64,000 nt of DNA from DATGMP01 sp035293565 (GCA_035293565.1 DATGMP010000160.1:71612-135611), one strand, 5' to 3'. Counted from the first letter of the stretch, positions 43,024 through 52,248 are shown. Program-made: numbers and translations. The notes: generated from the letters alone by a model not told the origin.

Positions 43024-43686
43024 ATGGCTACCGACGTCTCGGCGCGACGCACCATCTATGTGATTGCCGACGACGATTCCCTGATCCATGCGCTCGCGCA
43101 GCACCGTCAGCCGGCGGCCGGGTGGCGCTTCGCCGCCCTGTCGGGGCCGCCGGAGCCGGATTCACTCGTCATCCTCGATCTCGATGACGAGGCGCGGCGG
43201 AGCGAGGCCGCCGCGCGGCTGCGGGCCGACGGTCACGCCGGGCCGCTCCTGATTTTGGGAACGATCCAGGCGCCCCTGGACGAAGAGGACGAGCCGATCA
43301 GCCGCCCCACGCGGCTTGGTCTGCTCCTCGCGCGCGTCGACGCGCATGCTTCCGAGCCGGAATGGGCCCGCAGCCGGCGCCTCGGCCCGTACGAGTTCGC
43401 GCCCGCCGACCGCGAGCTGCGTCTCGAATCCGACTCCATCCGGCTGACGGAGCTCGAATGCAAACTCCTGGCGTGCCTCGCCGAGGGCGAGGGCTCCGTC
43501 ATCGGACGCGAAGAGCTTTTGGCCCGTGTTTGGGGCTATTCGAGCGGCGTCGCCACGCATACGGTCGAGACTCACATCTGGCGCCTGCGCCAGAAGATCG
43601 AGACAGACGATCCGGCGACCCGCTTCCTGGTGACCGAGGCGGGCGGCTATCGCTTGGCTCCCACGCAGCCTGCAGAGTCGCATTAG
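43024..43686 (+). CDS. OmpR/PhoB-type response regulator with altered receiver
   Basis: A 220-aa protein. Residues 10-105 form a short receiver-like domain with acidic residues ADDD (16-18) and a possible phospho-acceptor D52 in VILDLDD, but the invariant Lys is Arg (ISRPTR, R94). The C-terminal 120-220 is a winged helix of the PhoB type: LTELECKLLACLAEGEGSVIGREELLARVWGY, HTVETHIWRLRQKIE and FLVTEAGGYRL. No kinase is adjacent; the nearest neighbours are iorB (upstream, 13 nt) and sppA (downstream, 18 nt). ATG 43024 is chosen over a longer frame inside iorB. Confidence 0.87.
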   Translation: MATDVSARRTIYVIADDDSLIHALAQHRQPAAGWRFAALSGPPEPDSLVILDLDDEARRSEAAARLRADGHAGPLLILGTIQAPLDEEDEPISRPTRLGLLLARVDAHASEPEWARSRRLGPYEFAPADRELRLESDSIRLTELECKLLACLAEGEGSVIGREELLARVWGYSSGVATHTVETHIWRLRQKIETDDPATRFLVTEAGGYRLAPTQPAESH

Positions 43687-43704
43687 GATTCCAAGGAGAG
43701 CTGG

Positions 43705-45480
43705 ATGCGCTTCATCGTTCGCTTTCTCGCTGTGGTCGGCCTGATCTTCATCTTGCTGATCGCAGGAACGGTGGTTGCGATCTCGCGCCTCCATGTCGCG
43801 GGCAGAGCGCCGGAGCCGGTCGCGGACAACTCGGTACTGAGCCTGACCGTGCAGGGTCCCTTCACCGAGGAGTTGCCGATCCAGACCGGATTCGCGTCCC
43901 CCTTCACACGGCGCGCGGCCAAGCTCAGGGATGTGATCGCCGCCATCGATCGAGCCGCCAAGGACTCCCGGGTCAAAGGCATGATCATCAAGATCGATGC
44001 GTCTCCCGGCCTTGCGCAGGTCCAAGAGCTACGGGGCGCGATCGCGCGGTTCCGCGCGGCCAACAAGTTCGTCTACGCCTATGCCGACGATTTTGGCGAA
44101 GGCGCGCCCGGCAATGGCCAGTATGCGCTGGCTTCAGCCGCGGACCAGATCTGGATCCAGCCCTTGGGGGAGCTGACGCTCAGCGGGATCACGCTCGAGC
44201 AGCCCTTCTTCAAGGATGCGCTCGCCAAGCTCGACATCGAACCCGAATTCTCAAAGCGGGCTGACTACAAGACCGCGCCCGAGACCTTCACCGAGAAGGG
44301 CTTCACGCAGCCGGCGCGGGAGATGATGGAAAGCCTCGCCAACGATCTGACGATGCAGCTCGTCTCCGATATCAGCCAGAGCCGCAAGCTTCAGCCTGAC
44401 GATGTTCGACAGATCCTGGCGCGCGGGCCGCTCGCCGCGCGCGAGGCCGTCGAGGCCAAGCTGATCGACCATGTCGGCTACGCCGACGAGGCCGTCGCTG
44501 CGGCAAGACAGGCCGCGGGCGAGGGGGAGAAGCTGGTGCCCGTCATCGATTACGCGAGCGCGACCGAGCCGCACGGCAAGCCCAATATCGCGCTGGTGTA
44601 CGAGGTGGGCACGATCGGTCGCGCCGCCGGCCCGATCGACCCCACAAAGGACGAGCACGACATCACACGGGGCGATACGGTCCTGCGCGGATTGGCCAAG
44701 GCGGCCGCCGACCCGGCGATCAAGGCGATCGTTCTCAGGGTCGACAGCCCTGGCGGTTCGGTCTCGGGTTCGGAAACGGTCCGCCGGGCAGTCGATAAGG
44801 CCAAGGACGCCGGGAAGAAGATCATCGTCTCCATGGGCGCGACGGCGGCCTCGGGCGGCTATTGGATTTCCGTCGATGCCGACAAGATCGTCGCCGATCC
44901 CGCAACTCTGACGGGGTCGATCGGCGTGTTCTCGGGGAAGTTCGTGATCGCGAAGGGGTTGGCCGATCTCGGGATCACGACCGACCGCACGTCCGACGGG
45001 GGCTTTGCGACCATGGAATCGCCCTTCAGCCCCTTCACGCCGGATCAGCTTCAGAAGCTGAACGCGTCTCTCGACCAGATTTATGACGGCTTCATCGCCA
45101 GGGTCGCCGCCGGTCGCAAGCTGCCGCCGGCCGTCGTGGCGCAGTCCGCCGGCGGGCGGGTCTGGACGGGCCAGCAGGCGAAAGAACGGGGACTGGTGGA
45201 CCAGCTCGGCGGCCTGACGGATGCGGAGCAGGTCGCGCATGATGCGGCCGCCATTCCCGCCGACCAGCCGGTCGTCGTCGCAGTCTATCCCAAGCCGCTC
45301 TCGCCTTTCGCCGCGATCCGCGAGCTCCTCACGGATGGCGCCGACCTGGACGAGGAGGGGCGCGCGGCCATCGCCGGCCTCGACGGGCCGGTGGGGGATT
45401 TGGCGCGTGCGCTCTTGCCGGTATTCCGCAAGCCGGAGGGCGCCATGGCCCAGATGCCCGATCTCGGGGTCATGCAATAA
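43705..45480 (+). CDS. sppA: Signal peptide peptidase SppA, long (67K) type
   Basis: A 591-aa membrane-anchored Ser/Lys protease that degrades cleaved signal peptides. One N-terminal helix (residues 3-26) is followed by two ClpP-like repeats. The catalytic Lys is in FSKRADYKTAPETFT of the N-terminal repeat and the nucleophile Ser in MGATAASGGYWIS of the C-terminal repeat, the E. coli-type arrangement. SPGGSVSGSETVRRAV is the conserved oxyanion region. It is 18 nt behind the response regulator gene. Confidence 0.94.
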   Translation: MRFIVRFLAVVGLIFILLIAGTVVAISRLHVAGRAPEPVADNSVLSLTVQGPFTEELPIQTGFASPFTRRAAKLRDVIAAIDRAAKDSRVKGMIIKIDASPGLAQVQELRGAIARFRAANKFVYAYADDFGEGAPGNGQYALASAADQIWIQPLGELTLSGITLEQPFFKDALAKLDIEPEFSKRADYKTAPETFTEKGFTQPAREMMESLANDLTMQLVSDISQSRKLQPDDVRQILARGPLAAREAVEAKLIDHVGYADEAVAAARQAAGEGEKLVPVIDYASATEPHGKPNIALVYEVGTIGRAAGPIDPTKDEHDITRGDTVLRGLAKAAADPAIKAIVLRVDSPGGSVSGSETVRRAVDKAKDAGKKIIVSMGATAASGGYWISVDADKIVADPATLTGSIGVFSGKFVIAKGLADLGITTDRTSDGGFATMESPFSPFTPDQLQKLNASLDQIYDGFIARVAAGRKLPPAVVAQSAGGRVWTGQQAKERGLVDQLGGLTDAEQVAHDAAAIPADQPVVVAVYPKPLSPFAAIRELLTDGADLDEEGRAAIAGLDGPVGDLARALLPVFRKPEGAMAQMPDLGVMQ

Positions 45481-45546
45481 TCTGTTGCGCTCCAGCGCCG
45501 TGCCGGGCCCAATGGCGGAAACAAACGCCATTGGGGGGTACACGCC

Positions 45547-45936
45547 ATGTCATTTCTGGCCCGCTGGTCGCCGCAGCTCCTCAGCGTCTTCCGCATCGTC
45601 GTCGCGCTCCTCTTCCTGGAGCATGCCACCGCCAAGCTTTTCGGCTTTCCGCAAGTCGCCATGTTTGCCGGTCCGCTGCCGCCGCTCATCCTGGCGGCCG
45701 GCATCATCGAGCTGATTGGCGGCGCGCTGCTGCTGGTCGGGCTCTTCTCCCGGATCGCGGCGTTCATCCTGTCGGGCGAGATGGCGGTGGCCTATTTCAT
45801 GGTCCACGCGCCGCGGGGGTTCTTCCCGCTGGTGAACCAGGGCGAGGGGGCGGTGTTCTATTGCTTCGCCTTCCTCTATCTGGCCGCGGCCGGCGCGGGC
45901 CCGATCAGCGTCGACGCGCTGCGCAACAAGGCCTGA
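45547..45936 (+). CDS. DoxX-family membrane protein
   Basis: A 129-aa four-helix membrane protein of the DoxX/DoxD-like family: LSVFRIVVALLFLEHATAKLFGFP, PLILAAGIIELIGGALLLVGLFSRIAAFILSGEMAVAYFMVHAPRGFFPLVNQGEGAVFYCFAFLYLAA are typical. Members are linked to oxidoreduction and thiol homeostasis (with SseA and SodA in mycobacteria), but this one has no such neighbours. It is convergent with ettA. Confidence 0.88.
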   Translation: MSFLARWSPQLLSVFRIVVALLFLEHATAKLFGFPQVAMFAGPLPPLILAAGIIELIGGALLLVGLFSRIAAFILSGEMAVAYFMVHAPRGFFPLVNQGEGAVFYCFAFLYLAAAGAGPISVDALRNKA

Positions 45937-45945
45937 CGAGAAAGC

Positions 45946-47625
45946 TCAGCGGGTCAAGGGCTTGTACTTGATCCGGTGTGGTTGATCGGCTTCCGCGCCG
46001 AGGCGGCGTTTGCGGTCCGCCTCATAGGCTTCGTAATTGCCCTCGAACCAAACGACCTGGCTGTCGCCCTCGAACGCCAGGATGTGGGTCGCAATGCGGT
46101 CGAGGAACCAGCGGTCGTGGCTGATCACCACGGCGCAGCCCGCGAAGTCTTCCAGCGCCGCCTCGAGCGCGCGCAGCGTGTCCACGTCGAGGTCGTTCGT
46201 CGGTTCGTCGAGCAGCAGCAGATTGGCGCCGGATTTCAGCATCTTGGCGAGGTGCACCCGGTTGCGCTCGCCGCCCGATAGCGCGCCGACTTTTTTCTGC
46301 TGGTCGGAGCCCTTGAAGTTGAACGCCGCGACGTAGGCGCGGCTCGGCATGCTGCGCTTGCCGAGCTCGATCATATCCTTGCCATCTGAGATCTCCTCCC
46401 AGACGGTCTTCTTGCCGTCGAGCGAGTCGCGCGACTGGTCGACATAGCCCATCTTCACCGTATCGCCGACCTTGAATTCGCCGGCATCCGGCTTGTCCTG
46501 GCCGGTGATCATGCGGAAGAGCGTGGTCTTGCCGGCGCCGTTGGGCCCGATCACGCCCACGATCCCGCCGGGCGGAAGCTTGAATTCGAGATCCTCGATC
46601 AGCATGCGGTCGCCGAAGCCCTTTTTCAGATGCTTCGCCTCGACCACCACGTCGCCGAGGCGCGGCGGGACGGGGATGACGATCTGGGCGTCGCCGACCG
46701 GGCCGTCGCGCTGTTGGGACAGCAGCGATTCGTAAGCTGAGATGCGAGCCTTGGATTTTGCCTGGCGCGCGCGCGGTGAAGCGCGGATCCAGTCGAGCTC
46801 TGCCGCCAGCGTCTTCTGGCGTGCCGACTCCTCGCGAGCCTCTTGCTCCAGCCGCTTCTGCTTCTGCTCGAGCCAGGACGAGTAATTGCCCTCGTAAGGC
46901 ACGCCCTTGCCACGGTCGAGCTCGAGAATCCAGCCGGTGACGTTGTCGAGGAAATAGCGATCATGGGTTACCAGCACGACCGTTCCCGCATATTCCTTGA
47001 GGGTCCGCTCGAGCCAAGCGACGGATTCGGCGTCGAGATGGTTCGTCGGCTCGTCGAGTAGCAGCAGGTCGGGCTTTTCGAGCAACAGGCGGCATAGGGC
47101 CACCCGGCGTCGCTCGCCGCCGGAGAGCTTGGTCACATCGGCATCGCCGGGCGGGCAGCGGAGCGCATCCATCGCGATCTCGACCGTGCGGTCGAGGTCC
47201 CAGGCATTCGCGGCATCGATCTTCTCCTGAAGCTCGGCCTGCTCCTCGATGAGCTTGGTCATCTCGTCGGGGTCGGTGACTTCGCCGAGCTTCATCGAGA
47301 CCTCCTCGAACCGGTCGAGAATCGCCTTCGTGCCGGCGAGCGCCTCCATGACATTGCCGGCGACGTCCTTGGTCGGGTCGAGCTCGGGCTCCTGCGACAG
47401 ATATCCGACCTTGGCGCCCTCCGCCGCCCAGGCCTCGCCTGCGTAGTCCGTGTCCAGCCCTGCCATGATTTTCATCAGGGTCGACTTGCCGGCGCCGTTT
47501 GGCCCCAGCACGCCGATTTTGGCGCCTGGAAAGAAGGACAGCCACACCCCTTCCAGGATCTTCTTCCCGCCGGGGAAGACCTTGGACAGGTTCTTCATGA
47601 CATACACGTACTGGTAGGACGCCAA
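45946..47625 (-). CDS. ettA: Energy-dependent translational throttle protein EttA (ABC-F)
   Basis: A 559-aa ABC-F ATPase without membrane domains. Two nucleotide-binding domains: Walker A GPNGAGKSTLM with signature KLSGGERRRVALCRLLLEKPDLLLLDEPTNHLD, and Walker A GPNGAGKTTLF with signature ALSGGERNRVHLAKML and LLLLDEPTNDLD. They are joined by the basic inter-domain linker (P-site tRNA interaction motif) at LEQKQKRLEQEAREES. The N-terminus YQYVYVMKNLSKVFPGGKKIL matches EttA. EttA gates ribosome entry into elongation according to ATP/ADP ratio. Confidence 0.95.
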   Translation of the reverse strand: MASYQYVYVMKNLSKVFPGGKKILEGVWLSFFPGAKIGVLGPNGAGKSTLMKIMAGLDTDYAGEAWAAEGAKVGYLSQEPELDPTKDVAGNVMEALAGTKAILDRFEEVSMKLGEVTDPDEMTKLIEEQAELQEKIDAANAWDLDRTVEIAMDALRCPPGDADVTKLSGGERRRVALCRLLLEKPDLLLLDEPTNHLDAESVAWLERTLKEYAGTVVLVTHDRYFLDNVTGWILELDRGKGVPYEGNYSSWLEQKQKRLEQEAREESARQKTLAAELDWIRASPRARQAKSKARISAYESLLSQQRDGPVGDAQIVIPVPPRLGDVVVEAKHLKKGFGDRMLIEDLEFKLPPGGIVGVIGPNGAGKTTLFRMITGQDKPDAGEFKVGDTVKMGYVDQSRDSLDGKKTVWEEISDGKDMIELGKRSMPSRAYVAAFNFKGSDQQKKVGALSGGERNRVHLAKMLKSGANLLLLDEPTNDLDVDTLRALEAALEDFAGCAVVISHDRWFLDRIATHILAFEGDSQVVWFEGNYEAYEADRKRRLGAEADQPHRIKYKPLTR

Positions 47626-47787
47626 GGGCGTGCTCCTGCAAGGATTTCGGGCCGATTTGGAGACGGCTCGTTCTATCCCACCGTCCCCTTCGTATGCAAA
47701 CGGGCCGACGACCCGCGCGGCCCTTGATTTGGGGCCGCCGAGCGAGGATTGTGCGTCGCGCCATCGCCCTAGCCCGGACGGTCATCC

Positions 47788-48861
47788 ATGTGGCCCGACA
47801 CGCCAGTCGCTCGCCTGTTTCAGGTCGCGGTCCCGATCGTCCTCGCGCCCATGGCCGGCGAGGCGTCGACGCCGGAGCTTGCGGCCGCCGTGTCGAACGG
47901 CGGCGGTCTGGGTTCGCTGGGCGCGGCCTATTCCTCGCCCGACGCCATTCGCCGGATGATCCGCGCCACGCGTGGACTGACCGACAAACCGTTTGCCGTC
48001 AACCTGTTCGTCACGACGCCCGAGGCACACGATCCGGCCAAGGTGTCGGCGGCGCGCGCGATCCTTGCGCCGTGGCGTGATCGCTATGGCGTGCCCGACG
48101 ATCCGCCCGCCCTTTCCCTGCCCGACCTCGACGCTCAGCTGACCGTGATCGTCGAAGAGCGGCCGGCGGTCTTCTCCTATGCCTTCGGCGCTCTGTCGCG
48201 CGATCGGATTGCAGCTTTGAAGCAGGCTGGAATCATCGTGGTCGGCACGGCGACCACCGTTCCCGAGGCGATCCGCCTGGAGGAGGACGGGGTGGACGCG
48301 ATCGCTGCCCAGGGCGCGGAGGCCGGCGCGCATCGCGGGAGTTTCCTCGACGCGTTCGAGAACAGCATGGTCGGGACGATGGCGCTTGTCCCCGCCATGG
48401 TCGACCGGGTGCGCGTGCCGGTGATCGCGGCCGGCGGCATCATGGATGGGCGCGGCATTGCGGCCGCGCTGATGCTGGGCGCGACCGGGGTTCAGCTCGG
48501 CACCGCCTTCCTGGCTTGTCCCGAGTGCGGCGCGTCGGCGGCATGGAAAAAGACGCTCCTCGATCAGCGGGCCGACTCGACCGAGATTACCCGCGCCTTC
48601 TCGGGCCGCCCGGCGCGGGGCATCCGCAATCGTTTCATGGCGGAGATCGGTGTCCGCCAGCGCGAGCTGCCGGCCTTTCCGGTGCTCAATTCGCTGACTC
48701 GCGGCATTCGAGGGGCCGCCGCCAAGCAAGGCGATCCGGAGGCGCTGTCGCTTTGGGCGGGCCAAGGCGCGCCGCTGGCGCGGCAGCTTCCGGCCGCCGA
48801 GCTCCTTCGCACGCTGATCGACGAAACCAGCAAGAGGCTGGATGAGGGATTTCAGGGATGA
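47788..48861 (+). CDS. Nitronate monooxygenase family flavoprotein
   Basis: A 357-aa FMN-dependent TIM-barrel enzyme (2-nitropropane dioxygenase/NMO family). VPIVLAPMAGEASTPELAAAVSNGGGLGSLGAA is the N-terminal FMN-binding motif, AIAAQGAEAGAHRGSF holds the catalytic-region His, and VIAAGGIMDGRGIAAALMLGATGVQLGTAFLACPE the phosphate-binding end. These enzymes oxidise nitroalkanes or propionate 3-nitronate to carbonyls; some reduce quinones instead. It overlaps the HAD gene by 4 nt. Confidence 0.9.
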   Translation: MWPDTPVARLFQVAVPIVLAPMAGEASTPELAAAVSNGGGLGSLGAAYSSPDAIRRMIRATRGLTDKPFAVNLFVTTPEAHDPAKVSAARAILAPWRDRYGVPDDPPALSLPDLDAQLTVIVEERPAVFSYAFGALSRDRIAALKQAGIIVVGTATTVPEAIRLEEDGVDAIAAQGAEAGAHRGSFLDAFENSMVGTMALVPAMVDRVRVPVIAAGGIMDGRGIAAALMLGATGVQLGTAFLACPECGASAAWKKTLLDQRADSTEITRAFSGRPARGIRNRFMAEIGVRQRELPAFPVLNSLTRGIRGAAAKQGDPEALSLWAGQGAPLARQLPAAELLRTLIDETSKRLDEGFQG

Positions 48862-49439
48862 CGAACGGCGTCGCGGTCTTTGATCTCGACCATACGCTGA
48901 CCCGGCAGGACAGCCTGCCGATGTGGATCGCGGTTCTGGTCGGCTGGCGGCGGACTCTGCGCGCCTACGCGATGGCCGGGTTCGCCTATCGGCCCGGACG
49001 CAGCGATCTGCGCGGGCGGGCGAAAGAAGCGATTCTCCGATGGTCGGTCCGCGGCGCCACCGCTGCCGAGGCCCAGGCGGCCGGCCGGCTGCTCGGCACC
49101 CGCATTCGTTGGCGGCAGAATCTGGTGGCCGAGCTGCACGCGCACAAAGCAGCCGGCCGTGCGATCGTGATCGCGACCGGCTCGCCCGACATCTACGTGC
49201 CGGCGTTGCTGCGCGCCGCGGAGATCAAGGCGGACGCGGTGATCGGAACGCCCGTCGAGCTGGTCGAGGGACGGCTGACGGGCCGGCTCGCCGGTCCGAA
49301 CTGCGTCCAAGAAGAAAAGGCCAGGCGCGTGGCGGCCTGGATCAAGGATAACGGGCCTTTCAGCGAAAGCTGGGGCTACGGCAACAAGCCGCACGATTAT
49401 CCGATGCTCGCGATCACCGACCACAAGATGGTCATTTAG
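48858..49439 (+). CDS. HAD-IB family phosphatase (SerB-like)
   Basis: A 193-aa haloacid dehalogenase-like hydrolase. Motif I is VFDLDHTLTRQDS (the nucleophile Asp and acid/base Asp), motif II the Ser/Thr in IVIATGSPDIYVP, motif III Lys in EEKARRVAAW, and motif IV is altered: GYGNKPHDYPML instead of the usual GNGxxD-hxh. It resembles phosphoserine phosphatase and HAD-IB proteins that act on phospholipids or small phosphates. The substrate cannot be told. The start overlaps the NMO stop by 4 nt; the end overlaps the convergent TAXI gene by 8 nt. Confidence 0.85.
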   Translation: MTNGVAVFDLDHTLTRQDSLPMWIAVLVGWRRTLRAYAMAGFAYRPGRSDLRGRAKEAILRWSVRGATAAEAQAAGRLLGTRIRWRQNLVAELHAHKAAGRAIVIATGSPDIYVPALLRAAEIKADAVIGTPVELVEGRLTGRLAGPNCVQEEKARRVAAWIKDNGPFSESWGYGNKPHDYPMLAITDHKMVI

Positions 49440-50502
49440 AGCCGATCTGGGCCGGGCAGTCGACCACGTCGACGGGCAGGTGCGAGGCGACGGCGAAGTG
49501 CTGCAAGCCGTCGGCCAGAGGGGCGGGGAGGCGGTGGAAGGCCTCGCCCTCCGCGACCGGCACCACCGGGTCGACTAGCTCCGCCAGCCGCGCCGCGTTG
49601 CGGGAGCTCGACTCGGTCGCCACGAGCTCCTCGGCGGGGACGGCGCCGAGCGCCGGTCCCGCGACCCAGAAGGCGTGTTCCGAAATGGTCGCGAGGCTCG
49701 CAGGGGGTGTGCCGGCGGTGATGCTGTCCGGCTCGAACAACGGCAAAGCGCGGAGCATCCGGCGGCGCTCGGCCGAGTCGGGGAGCGCCACCAGCTTGAA
49801 GCCGCCGTGGGCCAGCAACTCGGCGATCGGAAGGTCGACCAAATGCCCCACGAAGATTGCAGCTTTCGCGGCACCGCTCTTGAGCGCCTGGATAGCCATG
49901 TCGGGCGCCATCCGTTCGACCTTGATCCGGGGCTTGTAAGGCCCGTAGGCCTCCAGCAGCGCCGCCGCGGCGATATCGGAATCGCTGCCGCGCTCGCCGA
50001 CCGCTATCGTCGCCCCGGCGAGATCCTTTGCGGTCTTTATCGTGGACTCGGCCGGGACAATGAGCTGGAGCGGCTGGCGATACAGGGCCTTCAGCACGCG
50101 GATGTCCGTGGCGGGCCGATTTTTCGACGGCGCGCAGCGCGCCTCATAGATTTGCGTCCCCGACAATATTCCGGTCGCGACTTTGCCTTCGGCGATCGCT
50201 GCCAGCAGCGGCTCCGCTCGGTCATAGGTCTGGGCCCCGGCAATGATGCCCGGGATGCCGCAGGGCGAGCCGGCGTCGCATTTGGGCAGGCCGGGCGGCC
50301 GGGAAAGGATCTGGGCCAGCGCCGAGCTCCATCGGAAGGCGGCGCTGTCGACCGCCCCGCCGCCGATCGAGATGAACACCGGTTGCTCTGCAGGTTCCGC
50401 GTCGGCAAGGCCTCCCAGGAGGAGGGCCAACGCCACAGCGCTCGCCGCGTAACCGCCGCTGCCCATCATTGCCAACCATCTCCCGGAATTCGCGTCGATC
50501 AT
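49432..50502 (-). CDS. TAXI-family TRAP transporter solute-binding protein
   Basis: A 356-aa periplasmic binding protein with signal peptide (WLAMMGSGGYAASAVALALLLGGLADA). QPVFISIGGGAVDSAAFRWSSALAQIL is the TAXI N-terminal lobe (the G-x-x-x-G-x-x-Y/F-x-x-G region), and AGATIAVGERGSDSDIAAAALLEAYG the second lobe. Such proteins bring organic acids to a fused DctQM membrane protein; no TRAP permease gene is nearby, so the partner lies elsewhere or the protein is a sensor. Four Cys are in CDAGSPC, RCAPSK and DCPAQ, which is unusual. ATG 50502 is used; ATG 50469 is possible. Confidence 0.85.
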   Translation of the reverse strand: MIDANSGRWLAMMGSGGYAASAVALALLLGGLADAEPAEQPVFISIGGGAVDSAAFRWSSALAQILSRPPGLPKCDAGSPCGIPGIIAGAQTYDRAEPLLAAIAEGKVATGILSGTQIYEARCAPSKNRPATDIRVLKALYRQPLQLIVPAESTIKTAKDLAGATIAVGERGSDSDIAAAALLEAYGPYKPRIKVERMAPDMAIQALKSGAAKAAIFVGHLVDLPIAELLAHGGFKLVALPDSAERRRMLRALPLFEPDSITAGTPPASLATISEHAFWVAGPALGAVPAEELVATESSSRNAARLAELVDPVVPVAEGEAFHRLPAPLADGLQHFAVASHLPVDVVDCPAQIGSK

Positions 50503-50580
50503 ACCGAATCCCGGCGCAATTTCCCCCGATTTGTTGTCGAAAGCGTGGCGAAATCGCAGCCCGGACTCTCGCGGTAACTA

Positions 50581-50595
50581 TTACTAAACCGTTAA
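50581..50595. promoter_or_regulatory. CtrA-like site (TTAC-N7-TTAA)
   Basis: TTACTAAACCGTTAA differs by one base from the CtrA consensus TTAA-N7-TTAA. It lies in the gap between the divergent TAXI gene and the kinase-receiver gene, 67 nt before the latter's start. One match of this strength can occur by chance in the AT-rich part of an intergenic region. Confidence 0.35.
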
Positions 50596-50661
50596 TCGGA
50601 TATATTCGGACATGCGACTCGGGAGGAGGTCTCTCTCGCGCGATCGGAGCAGCGCCAGTTG

Positions 50662-52248
50662 ATGGGACGAACGGCAGAGGTGGATCGACATTCGGATCGC
50701 GGTCCGGCGCCCGATGATCCGCCAACCATCGTCATAATCGATGACCGGCTCACCAACCTGAGCATCCTGAAGCGTTTGGCGCTGACGCTGGAGGGCAAGG
50801 TGGCCGTCCAGACCTTCCAGAATCCCAAGGAAGCGCTGGACTATTGCCGGCGTCAGCCGCCCAATCTGATCATCACCGACTATAACATGCCGGAGATGAA
50901 CGGCGCCGATCTGATCCGCGCCGTACGCGCCTCGCCGCAAGTCGAGAGCACGCCGATCATCGTCGTGTCCGCTTATGAGGACAAGCACCTCCGTTACGAG
51001 GCGCTGGCCGCCGGGGCCACGGATTTCCTTCTAAGCCCTGTTGATCATTACGAATTCCGCGCGCGCTCGCGCAACCTGCTCCTCATCAACCGGCAGCAAT
51101 TGCTGCTCAATGACCGTGCCGCCCAGCTCGAGGTCCAGCTCGCGCGCGACGCCGAGCTCCACCGTGACGCGTTGGAGCGGAGCCACGCCCAGCTGCTTGA
51201 CCTCATCAATGCCGTGCCGGTGATGATCAGCGCCGAAGATCCCTCCGGTCATACGCTGTTCGCGAATCGCAAGGCGATGGAGTTCCGCGCGCTCGGCGCT
51301 CGCCACGCCGATCCCGGCTTCGTGCCGCCGACATTGCCGGCGGACGGATCGATCGCCTACGAGGAAGAGCTGCTCATTCCCGATGAGCCCAACCGCTTCC
51401 TGCAGACCACGCGGACCGCGGTTCGCGCGGATCAGGACGAAGAGACGCTCATCGTCACCGTTTCCGTCGACGTCACCGACCGAGTGGTGGCGACTCGGCG
51501 CGAGAGCGAGGCCCGCGTGCTTGCCGAGGCGGGCAACCGCGCCAAGAACGACTTCCTCGCCAATATGAGCCACGAGCTGCGCACGCCTTTGAATGCGATC
51601 ATCGGCTTCGCCGACGTCATGGCCAAAGGCATCTTCGGGCCGCTCGGAAATACCCGCTACACCGATTACAGCCGGGACATCGGGTCCAGCGCCCAGCATC
51701 TCCTCGCGATCATCGACGACATTCTTGATCTGGCGAAGATCGAGGAGACCAAGCTCCAGATCGAATACGAATTCTTCGATCTGGCGGCGGTCGTGGACGA
51801 GACGCTCGTCCTCATGACGCCTGAGGCCGCGCGCGCCGGTGTCACCTTGAGCGCGCGCATCGCGCCCACGCTTCCGCCGATGCATGCGGATCGTCGACGC
51901 GTGAAGCAGTGCCTCGCCAATACGATCAGCAACGCGGTGAAGTTCAGCCCCAAAGGGACGCAAGTCTCGGTCCGGGCGAACGCGACGGTCAACGCGACCA
52001 TGATCGAGATCGAGGACCACGGCATCGGCATGAGTCGAGAAGAAATCGATATCGCCCTTACGCGATTCGGCCAGGTCGAGGAGGCCTTGACGAAAAGCCG
52101 CAAGGGCACGGGCCTGGGGCTGCCGCTGACGAAGGAATTCGTCGAAATCCATGGCGGTTCGCTCCAAATCGAGAGCCAGAAGGGCCAAGGGACCACCGTT
52201 CGCTTGATCTTTCCGCACCACGATACGTCCACGCGTGGCCAGGACTGA
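50662..52248 (+). CDS. Soluble receiver-PAS-histidine kinase
   Basis: A 528-aa cytosolic protein. Residues 15-135 are a receiver domain: acidic pair IIDD, phospho-acceptor D73 in LIITDYNMPEMNG, but the invariant Lys position reads LSPVD (S125). A coiled stretch (135-180) leads to a PAS domain (about 180-275). The kinase core is complete: FLANMSHELRTPLNAIIGFADV with H304, N-box QCLANTISNAVKFSPKG, G1 IEDHGIGMS, F-box RFGQVEEAL, G2 KGTGLGLPLTKEF. ATG 50662 is used, with TTG 50659 just before. The next gene overlaps it by 14 nt, so the two signalling proteins are made together. Confidence 0.92.
   Translation: MGRTAEVDRHSDRGPAPDDPPTIVIIDDRLTNLSILKRLALTLEGKVAVQTFQNPKEALDYCRRQPPNLIITDYNMPEMNGADLIRAVRASPQVESTPIIVVSAYEDKHLRYEALAAGATDFLLSPVDHYEFRARSRNLLLINRQQLLLNDRAAQLEVQLARDAELHRDALERSHAQLLDLINAVPVMISAEDPSGHTLFANRKAMEFRALGARHADPGFVPPTLPADGSIAYEEELLIPDEPNRFLQTTRTAVRADQDEETLIVTVSVDVTDRVVATRRESEARVLAEAGNRAKNDFLANMSHELRTPLNAIIGFADVMAKGIFGPLGNTRYTDYSRDIGSSAQHLLAIIDDILDLAKIEETKLQIEYEFFDLAAVVDETLVLMTPEAARAGVTLSARIAPTLPPMHADRRRVKQCLANTISNAVKFSPKGTQVSVRANATVNATMIEIEDHGIGMSREEIDIALTRFGQVEEALTKSRKGTGLGLPLTKEFVEIHGGSLQIESQKGQGTTVRLIFPHHDTSTRGQD

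Noticed and set aside
41322..43055. Long open frame on the minus strand opposite iorB
   Set aside because: The plus-strand frame has clear molybdopterin-binding motifs; the minus product is Arg/Asp/His-rich and unrecognisable.
44251..45543. 430-codon minus-strand frame opposite sppA
   Set aside because: SppA is certain on the plus strand; the minus product is low complexity.
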